Under the pieces are notes generated by a model. That model worked only from the letters and a program-made list of their open reading frames with translations. It was not told the DNA's origin and made no database searches. Shown here in pieces: positions 53,775 through 63,121 of a stretch of DNA of 64,000 nt (position 1 is the first letter of the stretch; every line of letters begins with the position of its first letter). The stretch is from Paenibacillus sp. FSL H8-0079. GTDB taxonomy: Bacteria; Bacillota; Bacilli; Paenibacillales; Paenibacillaceae. The stretch is from the NCBI RefSeq assembly GCF_037991315.1, contig NZ_CP150300.1:6572001-6636000 (forward strand), read 5' to 3'. Made by a program: the position numbers and the translations under genes.

Positions 53775-53888
53775 ACATCAGGTCCCTTTACATTTGGCTT
53801 AAAAATAGGCATCTTGTGCCTTTTCTATCCATCATAGTAGAGGAAATTATGGATTACAAGCATATCTCCTATCAGACTTCAATAAAAA

Positions 53889-53925
53889 AATGCCCCTGAT
53901 ATCATTCTAATGACATCGGGGCATT
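53889..53925 (-). terminator. Terminator of the first RCC1-SLH gene
   Basis: AATGCCCC-GAT-TCAT pairs with ATGA-ATC-GGGGCATT. On the minus strand TTTTTTTATT follows. Confidence 0.85.
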
Positions 53926-53937
53926 CCTTGGTGTTGC

Positions 53938-56394
53938 TTATTGTATAGATTTCCAAAGTCGCAAGAGTACAACCGCTGCTTCAGCTCTTGTTGTTCGTCC
54001 ATCCGGGACAAATCGCTTACCTTCTTGTCCTTCCAAAAGTCCGTGCTCTCGAGCAGCTTCGATATAAGCTTTGGCCCATGTTGGAATGTGTGCATCATCA
54101 GAGAAGTAGGGGCTATCCGTACTGCCAGCCTTCCATTCCATGACCTTGGATACCATTGTAGCCATCTCTGCACGGCTTACCGTTTGCTTCGGTCTTAATG
54201 TTCCGTCGGGATATCCTTGCAGAACGCCCTCGGCCACGGCTGTCTGGATCGCCAGCCGCGCCCATGCCGGAATGCTCTCTGCATCGCTGAAAGATACCTC
54301 AATTGATTCGGTGCCTATCGGGATCTGAAGTGTCCGCATCAGCATAACGGCGAACTCCGTTCGTGTTACGTTGCCTCTTGGTACAAAGGTCTGGGCATCC
54401 ATTCCCTCCACAATACCCAATTCGGCTGCTTCGCATATATCTGATGTTGCCCAGTGATTCTCGATATCCGTGAACCGACATACCAGAGCTGAAGGAACAT
54501 GATGTTCATCATGGGTCATACGGTTAATGTTGACGATATACGTCTTGATTGTTCCATCCTCAGCTTGAACCGTAAGGGTTAGCACATTAGCGCCCATCAC
54601 CAAAGGAACGGTCGTCATCTCACTTATCCGTTCTCCCAACAGCTTCACAACCGCCTTGGGATGGGCTGAAGCTACTTCCAGTTCAACCTGCGCAGCGTCT
54701 GTTTCTACTGTATAATCCGTAGTTAAGGATGTGAACTTAGGAGATAATTCCAATGTCTTTCCGGAATGATAAACATTTATTTTAGCTAAAGCTGCCTGGT
54801 TAGATCGGGATGGGGTTACCGAAGGCCCAACAGGTGAACTACCGCCTTGATCTATTGGGCTCGGTGCTGTTACCGGCGTTGTGTTATCCAGTAGAAACGG
54901 ATTCGAAACAGCCTCCTTCACATTCCCCACTTTGTCTACTGCGCGAATGTGTAAGTACCAGTTGCCATTCCCGCTAGTCTGACTCAACGTATCGCCGTCA
55001 CTAAATGGCAACCAGCCCATTGTCTGAACGGCGGTACTTTGCGTCCACATATATTGCAGTGAATGATCATCTATTCCGCTTTGTAGGTCGCTGACCGTTA
55101 CGATACTCGCTGCAGTTTTCGCTGCCACTACACCACCATTCGTACCAAACTGTACTTCTGGAGGCGTTGAATCGATCACCAGCGTAATGGTATACTTTTT
55201 ACCGGGTAACAAGTAGGGCTCCACGCGAACAGGAATAATCGTATCCGTGGTTGCTCCCGCAAAGTTTATCGTCTTCGTGCTACCTGACGGCAGCAGCTCA
55301 CCGTTCACATACATAACTGTCTGGTCAGTGCTCTCGAGTGTCGGTGTTACATCTACATTAGACAACGATTGACCGTCGTAATAATACGTGTAGTCCATGA
55401 CTGAAGGATCAAAAGATTCTGTGAAATCCCCTTCCTGTAGCTTAAGATCGCTCAGATTGGCATTCCCAGGTACATTCATTTGTCCATCCTGATTATATCC
55501 CCAGGTAATTACGGTACCATCTGACTTTAAGGCAAGCGAATGAAAATGACCTGCAGCGACCGCTACTACTCCTTCTAAGTCGGCTGGTACATTGGTTTGA
55601 CCACCATTATTGTATCCCCAGGCAACCACTGTGCCATCTGACTTTAGCGCTAATGAATGATATTCTCCTGCAACAATCGCCACTACTCCGTCTAAGCCCG
55701 ATGGCACATTGGTTTGACCGTCCTGATTAGATCCCCAGGCAACCACTGTACCATCTGACTTTAGCGCTAGTGAATGAGTTTCTCCTGCAGCGATCGCCAC
55801 TACTCCGCTTAAGCCTACGGGCACATTGATTGCACCACTATTATTGCCTCCCAAGGCGACCACCGTGCCATCTGACTTCAGTGCAAGCGAATGGATGTTT
55901 CTAGCAGCGATCGCCACTACTCCGTCTACAACCACTGGTTCATTGGTTTGACCGTTGGAATTGTTACCCCAGCCGACAACCGTGTTGTCTGACTTCAGTG
56001 CAAGCGAATGGTTGCTTCCTGTAGCGATAGCCACCACATCATTCAAGCCCGCTGGCACGTTTAGTTGACCAGCGCTATTGTCACCCCAGCCGACAACAGT
56101 ACCGTCCGATTTCAATGCAAGTGTATGGAAATACCCAACATCGATTGCTACAACTTCACTTAAACCTAAGGGAACGTTTAGTTGACCAAAGTCGTTTCTC
56201 CCCCAGCCGACCACCGTGCCATCTGACCTTATCGCCATTGAAGCAAGACCTCCTGCGTCTATTTTTTCCGCTTTAACAGGTGAAGAAGGATCTGCAGCAT
56301 AAACTGATCGCACCTCGAATGGAACGATTATGCTGAACAACAATACGAAGCTTATAACAAGATAAACCGTCTTTCTCCAATTAAACGATAACAA
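53938..56394 (-). CDS. RCC1-repeat surface protein with SLH anchor (copy 1)
   Basis: 818 residues. The signal peptide (YLVISFVLLFSIIVPFEVRSVYA) is followed by about seven RCC1/BLIP-II-like repeats of the form VVAIAAGxxHSLALKSDGTVVAWG (residues about 40-330), predicted to make a beta-propeller. Two cadherin-like beta-sandwich segments follow (about 332-430 and 565-655). Three SLH domains (about 665-818) would bind wall polymer. The only in-frame start with a ribosome site is a TTG at 56394 (AAGGAGAGG 7 bases upstream). A near-copy lies 2805 bases upstream. It is probably a surface adhesin or inhibitor protein; the ligand is unknown. Confidence 0.85.
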   Translation of the reverse strand: MLSFNWRKTVYLVISFVLLFSIIVPFEVRSVYAADPSSPVKAEKIDAGGLASMAIRSDGTVVGWGRNDFGQLNVPLGLSEVVAIDVGYFHTLALKSDGTVVGWGDNSAGQLNVPAGLNDVVAIATGSNHSLALKSDNTVVGWGNNSNGQTNEPVVVDGVVAIAARNIHSLALKSDGTVVALGGNNSGAINVPVGLSGVVAIAAGETHSLALKSDGTVVAWGSNQDGQTNVPSGLDGVVAIVAGEYHSLALKSDGTVVAWGYNNGGQTNVPADLEGVVAVAAGHFHSLALKSDGTVITWGYNQDGQMNVPGNANLSDLKLQEGDFTESFDPSVMDYTYYYDGQSLSNVDVTPTLESTDQTVMYVNGELLPSGSTKTINFAGATTDTIIPVRVEPYLLPGKKYTITLVIDSTPPEVQFGTNGGVVAAKTAASIVTVSDLQSGIDDHSLQYMWTQSTAVQTMGWLPFSDGDTLSQTSGNGNWYLHIRAVDKVGNVKEAVSNPFLLDNTTPVTAPSPIDQGGSSPVGPSVTPSRSNQAALAKINVYHSGKTLELSPKFTSLTTDYTVETDAAQVELEVASAHPKAVVKLLGERISEMTTVPLVMGANVLTLTVQAEDGTIKTYIVNINRMTHDEHHVPSALVCRFTDIENHWATSDICEAAELGIVEGMDAQTFVPRGNVTRTEFAVMLMRTLQIPIGTESIEVSFSDAESIPAWARLAIQTAVAEGVLQGYPDGTLRPKQTVSRAEMATMVSKVMEWKAGSTDSPYFSDDAHIPTWAKAYIEAAREHGLLEGQEGKRFVPDGRTTRAEAAVVLLRLWKSIQ

Positions 56395-56647
56395 TATGTA
56401 TCCTCTCCTTCATCCCTTTGATTAGGTAACTAATCCTTGATTATTTTCTATCGGCATACGTCAGAATGATAGCCTTGCTAGAGCAAGCTTTAACCCAGAT
56501 CCGAGATCCATCATCCTCTATGGATATTAACAGAGGGCTATGAAAGAATAATGAAAGAACATAGCGATGATGGAACCACGATCCATCCCTACTCCTACCA
56601 TATAGGCTTGGTCTGAACCAAACTGATCCCCCAGGAAGCAGAAAAAA

Positions 56648-56687
56648 CCGATTAGAGACAACTTTACTTGCAGCTGTATCTAATCGG
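56648..56687 (-). terminator. Terminator of the second RCC1-SLH gene
   Basis: CCGATTAGA and TCTAATCGG form a 9-bp stem. On the minus strand TTTTTTC follows. It differs from the terminator of copy 1, so the duplicated unit ends before it. The rest of 56395-56742 is the promoter region of copy 1, which resembles 59200-59390. Confidence 0.8.
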
Positions 56688-56742
56688 CTTCAACATTTCG
56701 CCGTTACTTGTGTTACGGTTCAGGGTTCAGCCTGTTGTGTGC

Positions 56743-59199
56743 TTATTGTATAGATTTCCAAAGTCGCAAGAGTACAACCGCTGCTTCAGCTCTTGTTGTT
56801 CGTCCATCCGGGATAAATCGATTACCTTCTTGTCCTTCCAGAAGTCCGTGCTCGCGTGCAGCTTCGACATCAGCTTTGGCCCACGTTGGAATGCTTGCAT
56901 CATCAGAGAAGTAGGGGCTATCCGTACTGCCAGCCTTCCATTCCATGACCTTGGACACCATTGTAGCCATCTCTGCACGGCTTACCGTTTGCTTCGGTCT
57001 TAATGTTCCGTCGGGATATCCTTGCAGAACGCCCTCGGCCACGGCTGTCTGGATCGCCAGCCGCGCCCATGCCGGAATGCTCTCTGCATCGCTGAAAGAT
57101 ACCTCAATTGATTCGGTGCCTATCGGGATCTGAAGTGTCCGCATCAGCATAACGGCGAACTCCGTTCGTGTTACGTTGCCTCTTGGTACAAAGGTCTGGG
57201 CATCCATTCCCTCCACAATACCCAATTCGGCTGCTTCGCATATATCTGATGTTGCCCAGTGATTCTCGATATCCGTGAACCGACATACCAGAGCTGAAGG
57301 AACATGATGTTCATCATGGGTCATACGGTTAATGTTGACGATATACGTCTTGATTGTTCCATCCTCAGCTTGAACCGTAAGGGTTAGCACATTAGCGCCC
57401 ATCACCAAAGGAACGGTCGTCATCTCACTTATCCGTTCTCCCAACAGCTTCACAACCGCCTTGGGATGGGCTGAAGCTACTTCCAGTTCAACCTGCGCAG
57501 CGTCTGTTTCTACTGTATAATCCGTAGTTAAGGATGTGAACTTAGGAGATAATTCCAATGTCTTTCCGGAATGATAAACATTTATTTTAGCTAAAGCTGC
57601 CTGGTTAGATCGGGATGGGGTTACCGAAGGCCCAACAGGTGAACTACCGCCTTGATCTATTGGGCTCGGTGCTGTTACCGGCGTTGTGTTATCCAGTAGA
57701 AACGGATTCGAAACAGCCTCCTTCACATTCCCCACTTTGTCTACTGCGCGAATGTGTAAGTACCAGTTGCCATTCCCGCTAGTCTGACTCAACGTATCGC
57801 CGTCACTAAATGGCAACCAGCCCATTGTCTGAACGGCGGTACTTTGCGTCCACATATATTGCAGTGAATGATCATCTATTCCGCTTTGTAGGTCGCTGAC
57901 CGTTACGATACTCGCTGCAGTTTTCGCTGCCACTACACCACCATTCGTACCAAACTGTACTTCTGGAGGCGTTGAATCGATCACCAGCGTAATGGTATAC
58001 TTTTTACCGGGTAACAAGTAGGGCTCCACGCGAACAGGAATAATCGTATCCGTGGTTGCTCCCGCAAAGTTTATCGTCTTCGTGCTACCTGACGGCAGCA
58101 GCTCACCGTTCACATACATAACTGTCTGGTCAGTGCTCTCGAGTGTCGGTGTTACATCTACATTAGACAACGATTGACCGTCGTAATAATACGTGTAGTC
58201 CATGACTGAAGGATCAAAAGATTCTGTGAAATCCCCTTCCTGTAGCTTAAGCTCGCTCAAATTGGCATTCCCAGGTACATTCATTTGCCCATTCTGATTG
58301 TATCCCCAGGTAACTACGGTACCATCTGACTTTAAGGCAAGCGTATGAAGAAATCCTACAGCGATCGCCACGACATCGTCTAAATCCGCTGGCACGTTTG
58401 TTTGACCCTCGTCATTATCACCCCAGGCAACTATGGTGCCATCTGACTTTAGCGCCAGTGAATGATATAATCCTGCAGCGATGGTCACTACTCCATCTAA
58501 GCCCGTCGGCACATTGGTTTGACCGCTATAATTGCCCCCCCAGGCAACTATACTGCCGTCTGACTTTAGCGCTAGTGAATGAAGTGCTCCTGCAGCGATC
58601 GCCACGACTCCGTCTAAGTCGGCTGGTACATCGGTTTCACCACTACTATTGTACCCCCAGGCGACCACCGTGCCGTCTGACCTCAGTGCAAGCGAATGGT
58701 GAGGTCCAGTAGCAATCTTCACGACTCCGTCTAAGCCCACTGGTACATTTGTTTCTCCGCTACCATTGTACCCCCAGGCAACTACGGTGCCATCTGACTT
58801 CAGTGCAAGCGAATGGATGTCTGCTGTGGCGATTGCCACCACACCATTCAAGCCCAATGGCACGTTTGTTTGACCATCATCATTGTGCCCCCAGGCAACT
58901 ACGGTACCATCTGATTTCAATGCAAGTGTATGAGTATTTCCAACATCGATTGCCATAATATCGTTTAAGCCTACAGGCAGGTTAAGTTGACCGTAAGCAT
59001 TGTTCCCCCAGCTGACCACGGTACCATCTGACATTAACGCCATTGAAGAAAAACCTCCCGCTTCTATTCTCTCCCCTTTAACAGGTGAAGCAGGATCTGC
59101 AGCATAAACCGATCGCCCCTCGAATGGAGCGATTGTGCTGAACAACAATATGAAGCATATAACAAGATAAACCATCTTTCTCCAATTAAACGATAACAA
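56743..59199 (-). CDS. RCC1-repeat surface protein with SLH anchor (copy 2)
   Basis: 818 residues, the same length and domain order as copy 1: signal peptide, about seven RCC1 repeats, two cadherin-like sandwiches, three SLH domains. From the first cadherin-like segment almost to the end the two proteins look identical, with only a few changes in the last SLH domain (for example HIPTWAKAYIEA versus SIPTWAKADVEA). The RCC1 repeats differ at many positions. The start is a TTG with AAGGAGAGG 5 bases upstream. Upstream DNA is also duplicated. The pattern points to tandem duplication with later exchange in the anchor half and divergence in the binding half. Confidence 0.85.
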   Translation of the reverse strand: MLSFNWRKMVYLVICFILLFSTIAPFEGRSVYAADPASPVKGERIEAGGFSSMALMSDGTVVSWGNNAYGQLNLPVGLNDIMAIDVGNTHTLALKSDGTVVAWGHNDDGQTNVPLGLNGVVAIATADIHSLALKSDGTVVAWGYNGSGETNVPVGLDGVVKIATGPHHSLALRSDGTVVAWGYNSSGETDVPADLDGVVAIAAGALHSLALKSDGSIVAWGGNYSGQTNVPTGLDGVVTIAAGLYHSLALKSDGTIVAWGDNDEGQTNVPADLDDVVAIAVGFLHTLALKSDGTVVTWGYNQNGQMNVPGNANLSELKLQEGDFTESFDPSVMDYTYYYDGQSLSNVDVTPTLESTDQTVMYVNGELLPSGSTKTINFAGATTDTIIPVRVEPYLLPGKKYTITLVIDSTPPEVQFGTNGGVVAAKTAASIVTVSDLQSGIDDHSLQYMWTQSTAVQTMGWLPFSDGDTLSQTSGNGNWYLHIRAVDKVGNVKEAVSNPFLLDNTTPVTAPSPIDQGGSSPVGPSVTPSRSNQAALAKINVYHSGKTLELSPKFTSLTTDYTVETDAAQVELEVASAHPKAVVKLLGERISEMTTVPLVMGANVLTLTVQAEDGTIKTYIVNINRMTHDEHHVPSALVCRFTDIENHWATSDICEAAELGIVEGMDAQTFVPRGNVTRTEFAVMLMRTLQIPIGTESIEVSFSDAESIPAWARLAIQTAVAEGVLQGYPDGTLRPKQTVSRAEMATMVSKVMEWKAGSTDSPYFSDDASIPTWAKADVEAAREHGLLEGQEGNRFIPDGRTTRAEAAVVLLRLWKSIQ

Positions 59200-59437
59200 T
59201 ATGTCCTCTCCTTCATCCCTTTGATTAGGTAATTAATCCTTGATTATTTTCCATCGGTGCTTGTCAGAATGGCAGCCTTGCTAGAGCATGCTTTTAACCC
59301 AGATCCGAGAACCATCACTCCTATGGATAATAACAGAGCGCTATGAAAGAATAATGAAAGAAAGCACGATGATGGAACCAACTCGCTATTTTTGTGGTAA
59401 GGTTCAACTTCAATTTTCTATTCATAAAATGGTTTGC

Positions 59438-59530
59438 GCTTTCGCCATATGTAAGCATGAAAAAAACACACCCTAATTGGGATATGGCTTTCTCCTAGAT
59501 TAAGAGGAACGCTCATTCACCCGATAGGAT
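59438..59530. repeat. 95-base structured repeat, copy B
   Basis: This is the counterpart of 49821-49914. Here, read on the minus strand, AACACATCCTA pairs with TAGGGTGTGTT and is followed by TTTTTTT, so the copy can act as the terminator of the 5'-nucleotidase gene ending at 59573. Between the arms is the conserved GGGTGAATGAGCG block. No gene is seen in 59200-59572; its left part is the copy-2 RCC1 promoter region. Confidence 0.6.
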
Positions 59531-59572
59531 GTGTTTTCGTTTTAATATTATAAGATTTAAATAAGTTCTACA

Positions 59573-61696
59573 TTATGAAGCTTTTGCTGCAACAGCTTTT
59601 TCAATTAATGCTTTTGCATCGTTAGTAGTAAGACCTTGTTTAGGTTGAAGCAATCTTTTATCTGTTCCACCAAGAATACCTTTGTCAATCAGTTTCGCCA
59701 TAGGCTTAATTGCATAGACAGATACGGATTTACCATCTTCGAAACTAGCAATAATCGTAGCAGCGTCTTTATCAGTCGCTTGATCTTTTACCAATTTAGC
59801 AAGAATGGTAGCAGCTTCTTCACGTGTGATATCCCGATCAGGATAGAAGTTACCACCGTAGCCCTGAATGAATCCAGCATGCGTAGCTTCAGCAATCGCA
59901 TCTGCGTATGCAGCATTAGCCGCAACATCCTTGAATGTAGCTGCTGTTGTTACATCGTTTAGTTTCAACATGTCAACCAGAGCACTTACAAATTCAGCAC
60001 GAGAAATAATTTCTGTAGTTTCAGGTGTTTCTGTTGGTTCGATAGATGCAGCCATGTTTGTGATACGTCCTTCATTTGTAGCTTCGATGCTACCGCCTTT
60101 ATATGTTTCGACAATGTACTCGTAGAATACATCCAGATCAATAGGACCTGCCAAGGATGATTTAGCATCCAGCAGCACTTTGTAGCTGTCCCCACCTGCG
60201 GCCATGAAGTTGTTAACTACAGCCGTATATGTTTTTGCAGGATCCATTGGTGTTCCATCTTCCAGACTAAGACCAGTAATACGTTCTGCAACTGGCTTAC
60301 TGAAATCTGTAGTATATTTCAAACCAGCAATTTGGAGTGTTTTGGTGTTTGGTGTACCGTCAGCGTTGGTACCCCACTGTTGCTGCAACAAGGTTTTAAC
60401 CTGTTCGCCAGTCAGCTCCAATTTCACAAGAGTATTTCCGAACGGTTGGATTTTGGCAAGATCAGCAAAAGTCACATCGCCTTGTGGCAGATCTGCACGA
60501 ATACCACCTGGATTCATAAATGCAAAATCAGCAGCGTTTGCTTTATCACCAAAGTCTGCTTGACGCATTGCATCTGCAATCAGGTTACCTAGAGGGGCTT
60601 CGTTATTGTAGGCATCTGTACGAGTAACAGAACCATCCGTTGTACCTACTGGTTTTGTTAACTCAGGATGCTTGTCCAATGATTTTTTGATAATAGCCAA
60701 CGTCTCAGGGTCTTCTTTTACACCCTCTTGGAAAGTCGTTGTAACGGTAGCTGATTTTTCAGTTACATCCCCAGTTACAGGGTCAATCATCAGTTTGATA
60801 TCTTCAAATGCCGTACCATAGGAATAAGCTTGAACGATCAACTTTCCATTCACTTCACCGTTGGCCAAAGCATGATTGTCACCTGCAACGATAACGTCAA
60901 CAGGGGAATCCGCCGGCAAAGCTTTTGCCAAGTCAGCCGCTTCTCCAGTAGTTACGCCTTCTTTGGTGGTTGCCGGATCATGAGCCAACACGATGATCGT
61001 TTCTACACCCTTATCTTGCAATTCTTTTGCATATTTATTAACGGCTTCCACTTCTTCTTCTACGCTTAAGAAGCGTACGCCAGCTGTACCCGATGGGGAT
61101 ACTTTAGCGGGTGTAGACTTCGTCACTAGTCCGATGAATCCGATTTTGACTCCGCCCACTTCTTTGATCACATAGGGCTGAATCAATGTTTTTCCCGTAG
61201 CCGTTTCAATGACGTTTGCATTGACGTAATCAAATTTCGCACCTGCATGCGTTACCTTACCTTCCTTTGGATCAAGGCCACCAAAGATCTGTGCCTTCAA
61301 AGCAGCCACACCTTGGTCAAATTCATGATTACCCAAGGACCCTACATCAAATCCCATCATATTCATCCATTCCATGGTAGGCTCGTCACGATCAAGAGAT
61401 GATACTGGTGCCGAAGCACCAACAGAGTCTCCATTATGGAAGAGTAGGGAATGTTCATATTTTGCTTGAGCTTCTTTCAGATAGGTTGCTAGAATTGGAG
61501 CCGTTCCTGCCTTTTTATCACCCACGATGGATGTGGTATCTAACTGACCGTGGAAATCATTAATTCCAATCAAGTGTACTTCTACATCGTTGCCTGCGGC
61601 AGAGGCAGAACCTGCTGCACCAAATAGTTGCGTGAGTAATAGTGCAGTAGTAGCGATACGTATCGTGCTTTTGCCCAGAACTTTTTTCCAAGACAT
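59573..61696 (-). CDS. Secreted 5'-nucleotidase-family metallophosphoesterase with SLH domains
   Basis: 707 residues. A signal peptide ends near SASA (about residue 33). The metallophosphoesterase core has INDFHG (D47, H49), NGDSVGAS, GNHEFD, LAHD and AGDNHA as metal-binding blocks. A 5'-nucleotidase C-terminal domain follows (NNEAPLGNLIADAMRQ, MNPGGIRADLP, FGNTLVKLELTG). After a TETPETTE linker come at least two SLH domains (about 565-705). The first four residues carry AAGAC-type charge typical of export. It probably releases phosphate and nucleosides from nucleotides at the cell surface. The last metal motif is GDNH rather than the common GHxH. Confidence 0.9.
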   Translation of the reverse strand: MSWKKVLGKSTIRIATTALLLTQLFGAAGSASAAGNDVEVHLIGINDFHGQLDTTSIVGDKKAGTAPILATYLKEAQAKYEHSLLFHNGDSVGASAPVSSLDRDEPTMEWMNMMGFDVGSLGNHEFDQGVAALKAQIFGGLDPKEGKVTHAGAKFDYVNANVIETATGKTLIQPYVIKEVGGVKIGFIGLVTKSTPAKVSPSGTAGVRFLSVEEEVEAVNKYAKELQDKGVETIIVLAHDPATTKEGVTTGEAADLAKALPADSPVDVIVAGDNHALANGEVNGKLIVQAYSYGTAFEDIKLMIDPVTGDVTEKSATVTTTFQEGVKEDPETLAIIKKSLDKHPELTKPVGTTDGSVTRTDAYNNEAPLGNLIADAMRQADFGDKANAADFAFMNPGGIRADLPQGDVTFADLAKIQPFGNTLVKLELTGEQVKTLLQQQWGTNADGTPNTKTLQIAGLKYTTDFSKPVAERITGLSLEDGTPMDPAKTYTAVVNNFMAAGGDSYKVLLDAKSSLAGPIDLDVFYEYIVETYKGGSIEATNEGRITNMAASIEPTETPETTEIISRAEFVSALVDMLKLNDVTTAATFKDVAANAAYADAIAEATHAGFIQGYGGNFYPDRDITREEAATILAKLVKDQATDKDAATIIASFEDGKSVSVYAIKPMAKLIDKGILGGTDKRLLQPKQGLTTNDAKALIEKAVAAKAS

Positions 61697-61929
61697 AAAA
61701 TATAAAACCCCTCTCCAATTTTAGATCCTGAGATATTTTACCATAGTTCAATTCATAAAAATCGTAAAATATATAAAATAGATGTAAAAAAGTTGGGAGA
61801 TTGATAGAGAAGATGCAGACGAGAGGGTATGACGCATGTCTGCTACTAAAGAGCAAGCACATACGTGGCTCCCATATCCTAAAAACACACATCCCATTAC
61901 ATAATATGTATCAAAACTTTTCACACTTT

Positions 61930-62100
61930 CTATTAAAAGAAGGTGACCGGTAGGAGTATTTAAATCTTAGTTCCCGTCTTTTCTACTTTTGGAGTAGCGG
62001 GACCAGTAACAGTGGGGCAATTTCATTAAAGTTTGAACCACAATACGGGAAACCTATCATCTATAAATATGCTACTAAGTGGACGTTAAGATCAAGATCA
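61930..62100 (+). pseudogene. Deleted copy of the B-lectin gene
   Basis: About 61940-61980 resembles the lectin leader (AGAAGGTGACC..., TTCCCGTCTTTT versus AGGAGGTCGCC..., CTCCCGTTTTTA). It then jumps to the middle of the lectin reading frame: the plus strand reads FWSSGTSNSGAISLKFEPQY and on to IIYKYATK, against LWSSGTSNSGALSFKFEPQY and VIYKYGMK in the intact gene. The signal peptide, first sugar site and C-terminal half are gone. The remaining 61697-62235 shows no other gene. Confidence 0.75.
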
Positions 62101-62105
62101 GATAG

Positions 62106-62135
62106 AGAGCCGCGTGATGTGCAGCTCTTTTTGTT
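62106..62135 (+). terminator. Terminator of the lectin remnant
   Basis: AGAGCCGC pairs imperfectly with GCAGCTCT, followed by TTTTTGTT. It is homologous to the lectin terminator at 50776-50805. Confidence 0.6.
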
Positions 62136-62235
62136 CTCCAAGTAATCTGATAGTTTAATCATTAACAGGGAGAGGTCCATTAGCATTAAATGACACTTTC
62201 GAATTTCTAATTGCTCTCCAATATTTCAGGGGTAA

Positions 62236-62904
62236 CTAATTCTTATTTCGTTTGTTAACTTCAATCGCAATGAATTCCGGCAAATAATTGGGAGTACAGC
62301 CCTTTGATACCATTTCACCTTTATAAAGGCCCGTTATCTCACCTAGTTTAATACAACGTGCACGATACTTTTCATCAAAAATGCCTATCCAGGCTGCGGT
62401 GAAATTCATAGCCCATTGAACTTCCGGTTCCTCCTTCGTAATGTTAGCTTCTATTGTAGATAGTAAGTCTTCTTTGTTATCAGGCGGCGTTTGCCCAGTC
62501 CATCTCAATCGCGCTTGATAATACCAGAAAACTCGCCTTTGAAGAACAGAAGGGCTATTTTCCCATGACTCTATCAATGCAATTGTCTTCTTGTCTTTGG
62601 TGAGCTGATTAGCCATTAACCAATCCATCAAGTTATTTCGCTCATCAAAAGTGTGCGTCTGCATATCCTCATCCAGCCTATTTAGCACTTCTTGTGAAAG
62701 AAGTTTTTTATCCATAATTAAGATTGCTAATAGTCTGGGTAAAAACGCTTCGGTTGACCAAAGTTCCATCGCTAGTTTGTGATCTTTTTTTATGTCCTTG
62801 GCGATTTTTCGTAAGTCGCCTAGCTTAGTTTTACTATTGATCTGTTGTAGAATGTTTTCTGCGTTTGAAGAGAATTTCATTTCTGTACTTTTATTATTAT
62901 TCAT
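62236..62904 (-). CDS. AlkD-like DNA alkylation repair protein
   Basis: 222 residues, all helical HEAT-like repeats. The family pattern is visible in LRKIAKDIKKDHKLAMELWSTEAFLPRLLAILIMD, WENSPSVLQRRVFWYYQARLRWTG and VQWAMNFTAAWIGI, which fit the AlkC/AlkD superfamily of glycosylases that recognise alkylated bases. The ATG at 62904 is chosen because AAAGGAG lies 9 bases upstream; a TTG at 62913 abuts the ribosome site. It is a single gene, divergent from the membrane protein at 63122. Enzymatic activity is inferred from family only. Confidence 0.82.
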   Translation of the reverse strand: MNNNKSTEMKFSSNAENILQQINSKTKLGDLRKIAKDIKKDHKLAMELWSTEAFLPRLLAILIMDKKLLSQEVLNRLDEDMQTHTFDERNNLMDWLMANQLTKDKKTIALIESWENSPSVLQRRVFWYYQARLRWTGQTPPDNKEDLLSTIEANITKEEPEVQWAMNFTAAWIGIFDEKYRARCIKLGEITGLYKGEMVSKGCTPNYLPEFIAIEVNKRNKN

Positions 62905-63121
62905 TTGATACAACTCCTTTATTAAAGCGCTATTTCATAATTGTCCTGGGTGCAATATATCAATAACTTAATTTCGTTATAAGTATTATTGCATCTATTC
63001 TCCCATACCAATCCTTCTCGCAGCAAGATAAGCTTATTTTCATATATTGACAATTAAATGTGTTAGACTACTAAAAGAAGAATTGCCGATCTATACTAAA
63101 CGTCGTTAGAAAGGAAACCAC

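Noticed and set aside
55480..56250. Regularly spaced repeats reminiscent of a CRISPR array
   Set aside because: The period of about 120-130 bases is the coding repeat of RCC1 units; repeats are imperfect and in frame, with no spacers.
54140..57133. Paired plus-strand short frames repeated at 53941-54328 and 56668-57133
   Set aside because: Both are shadows of the duplicated SLH coding region; the repetition only reflects the gene duplication.
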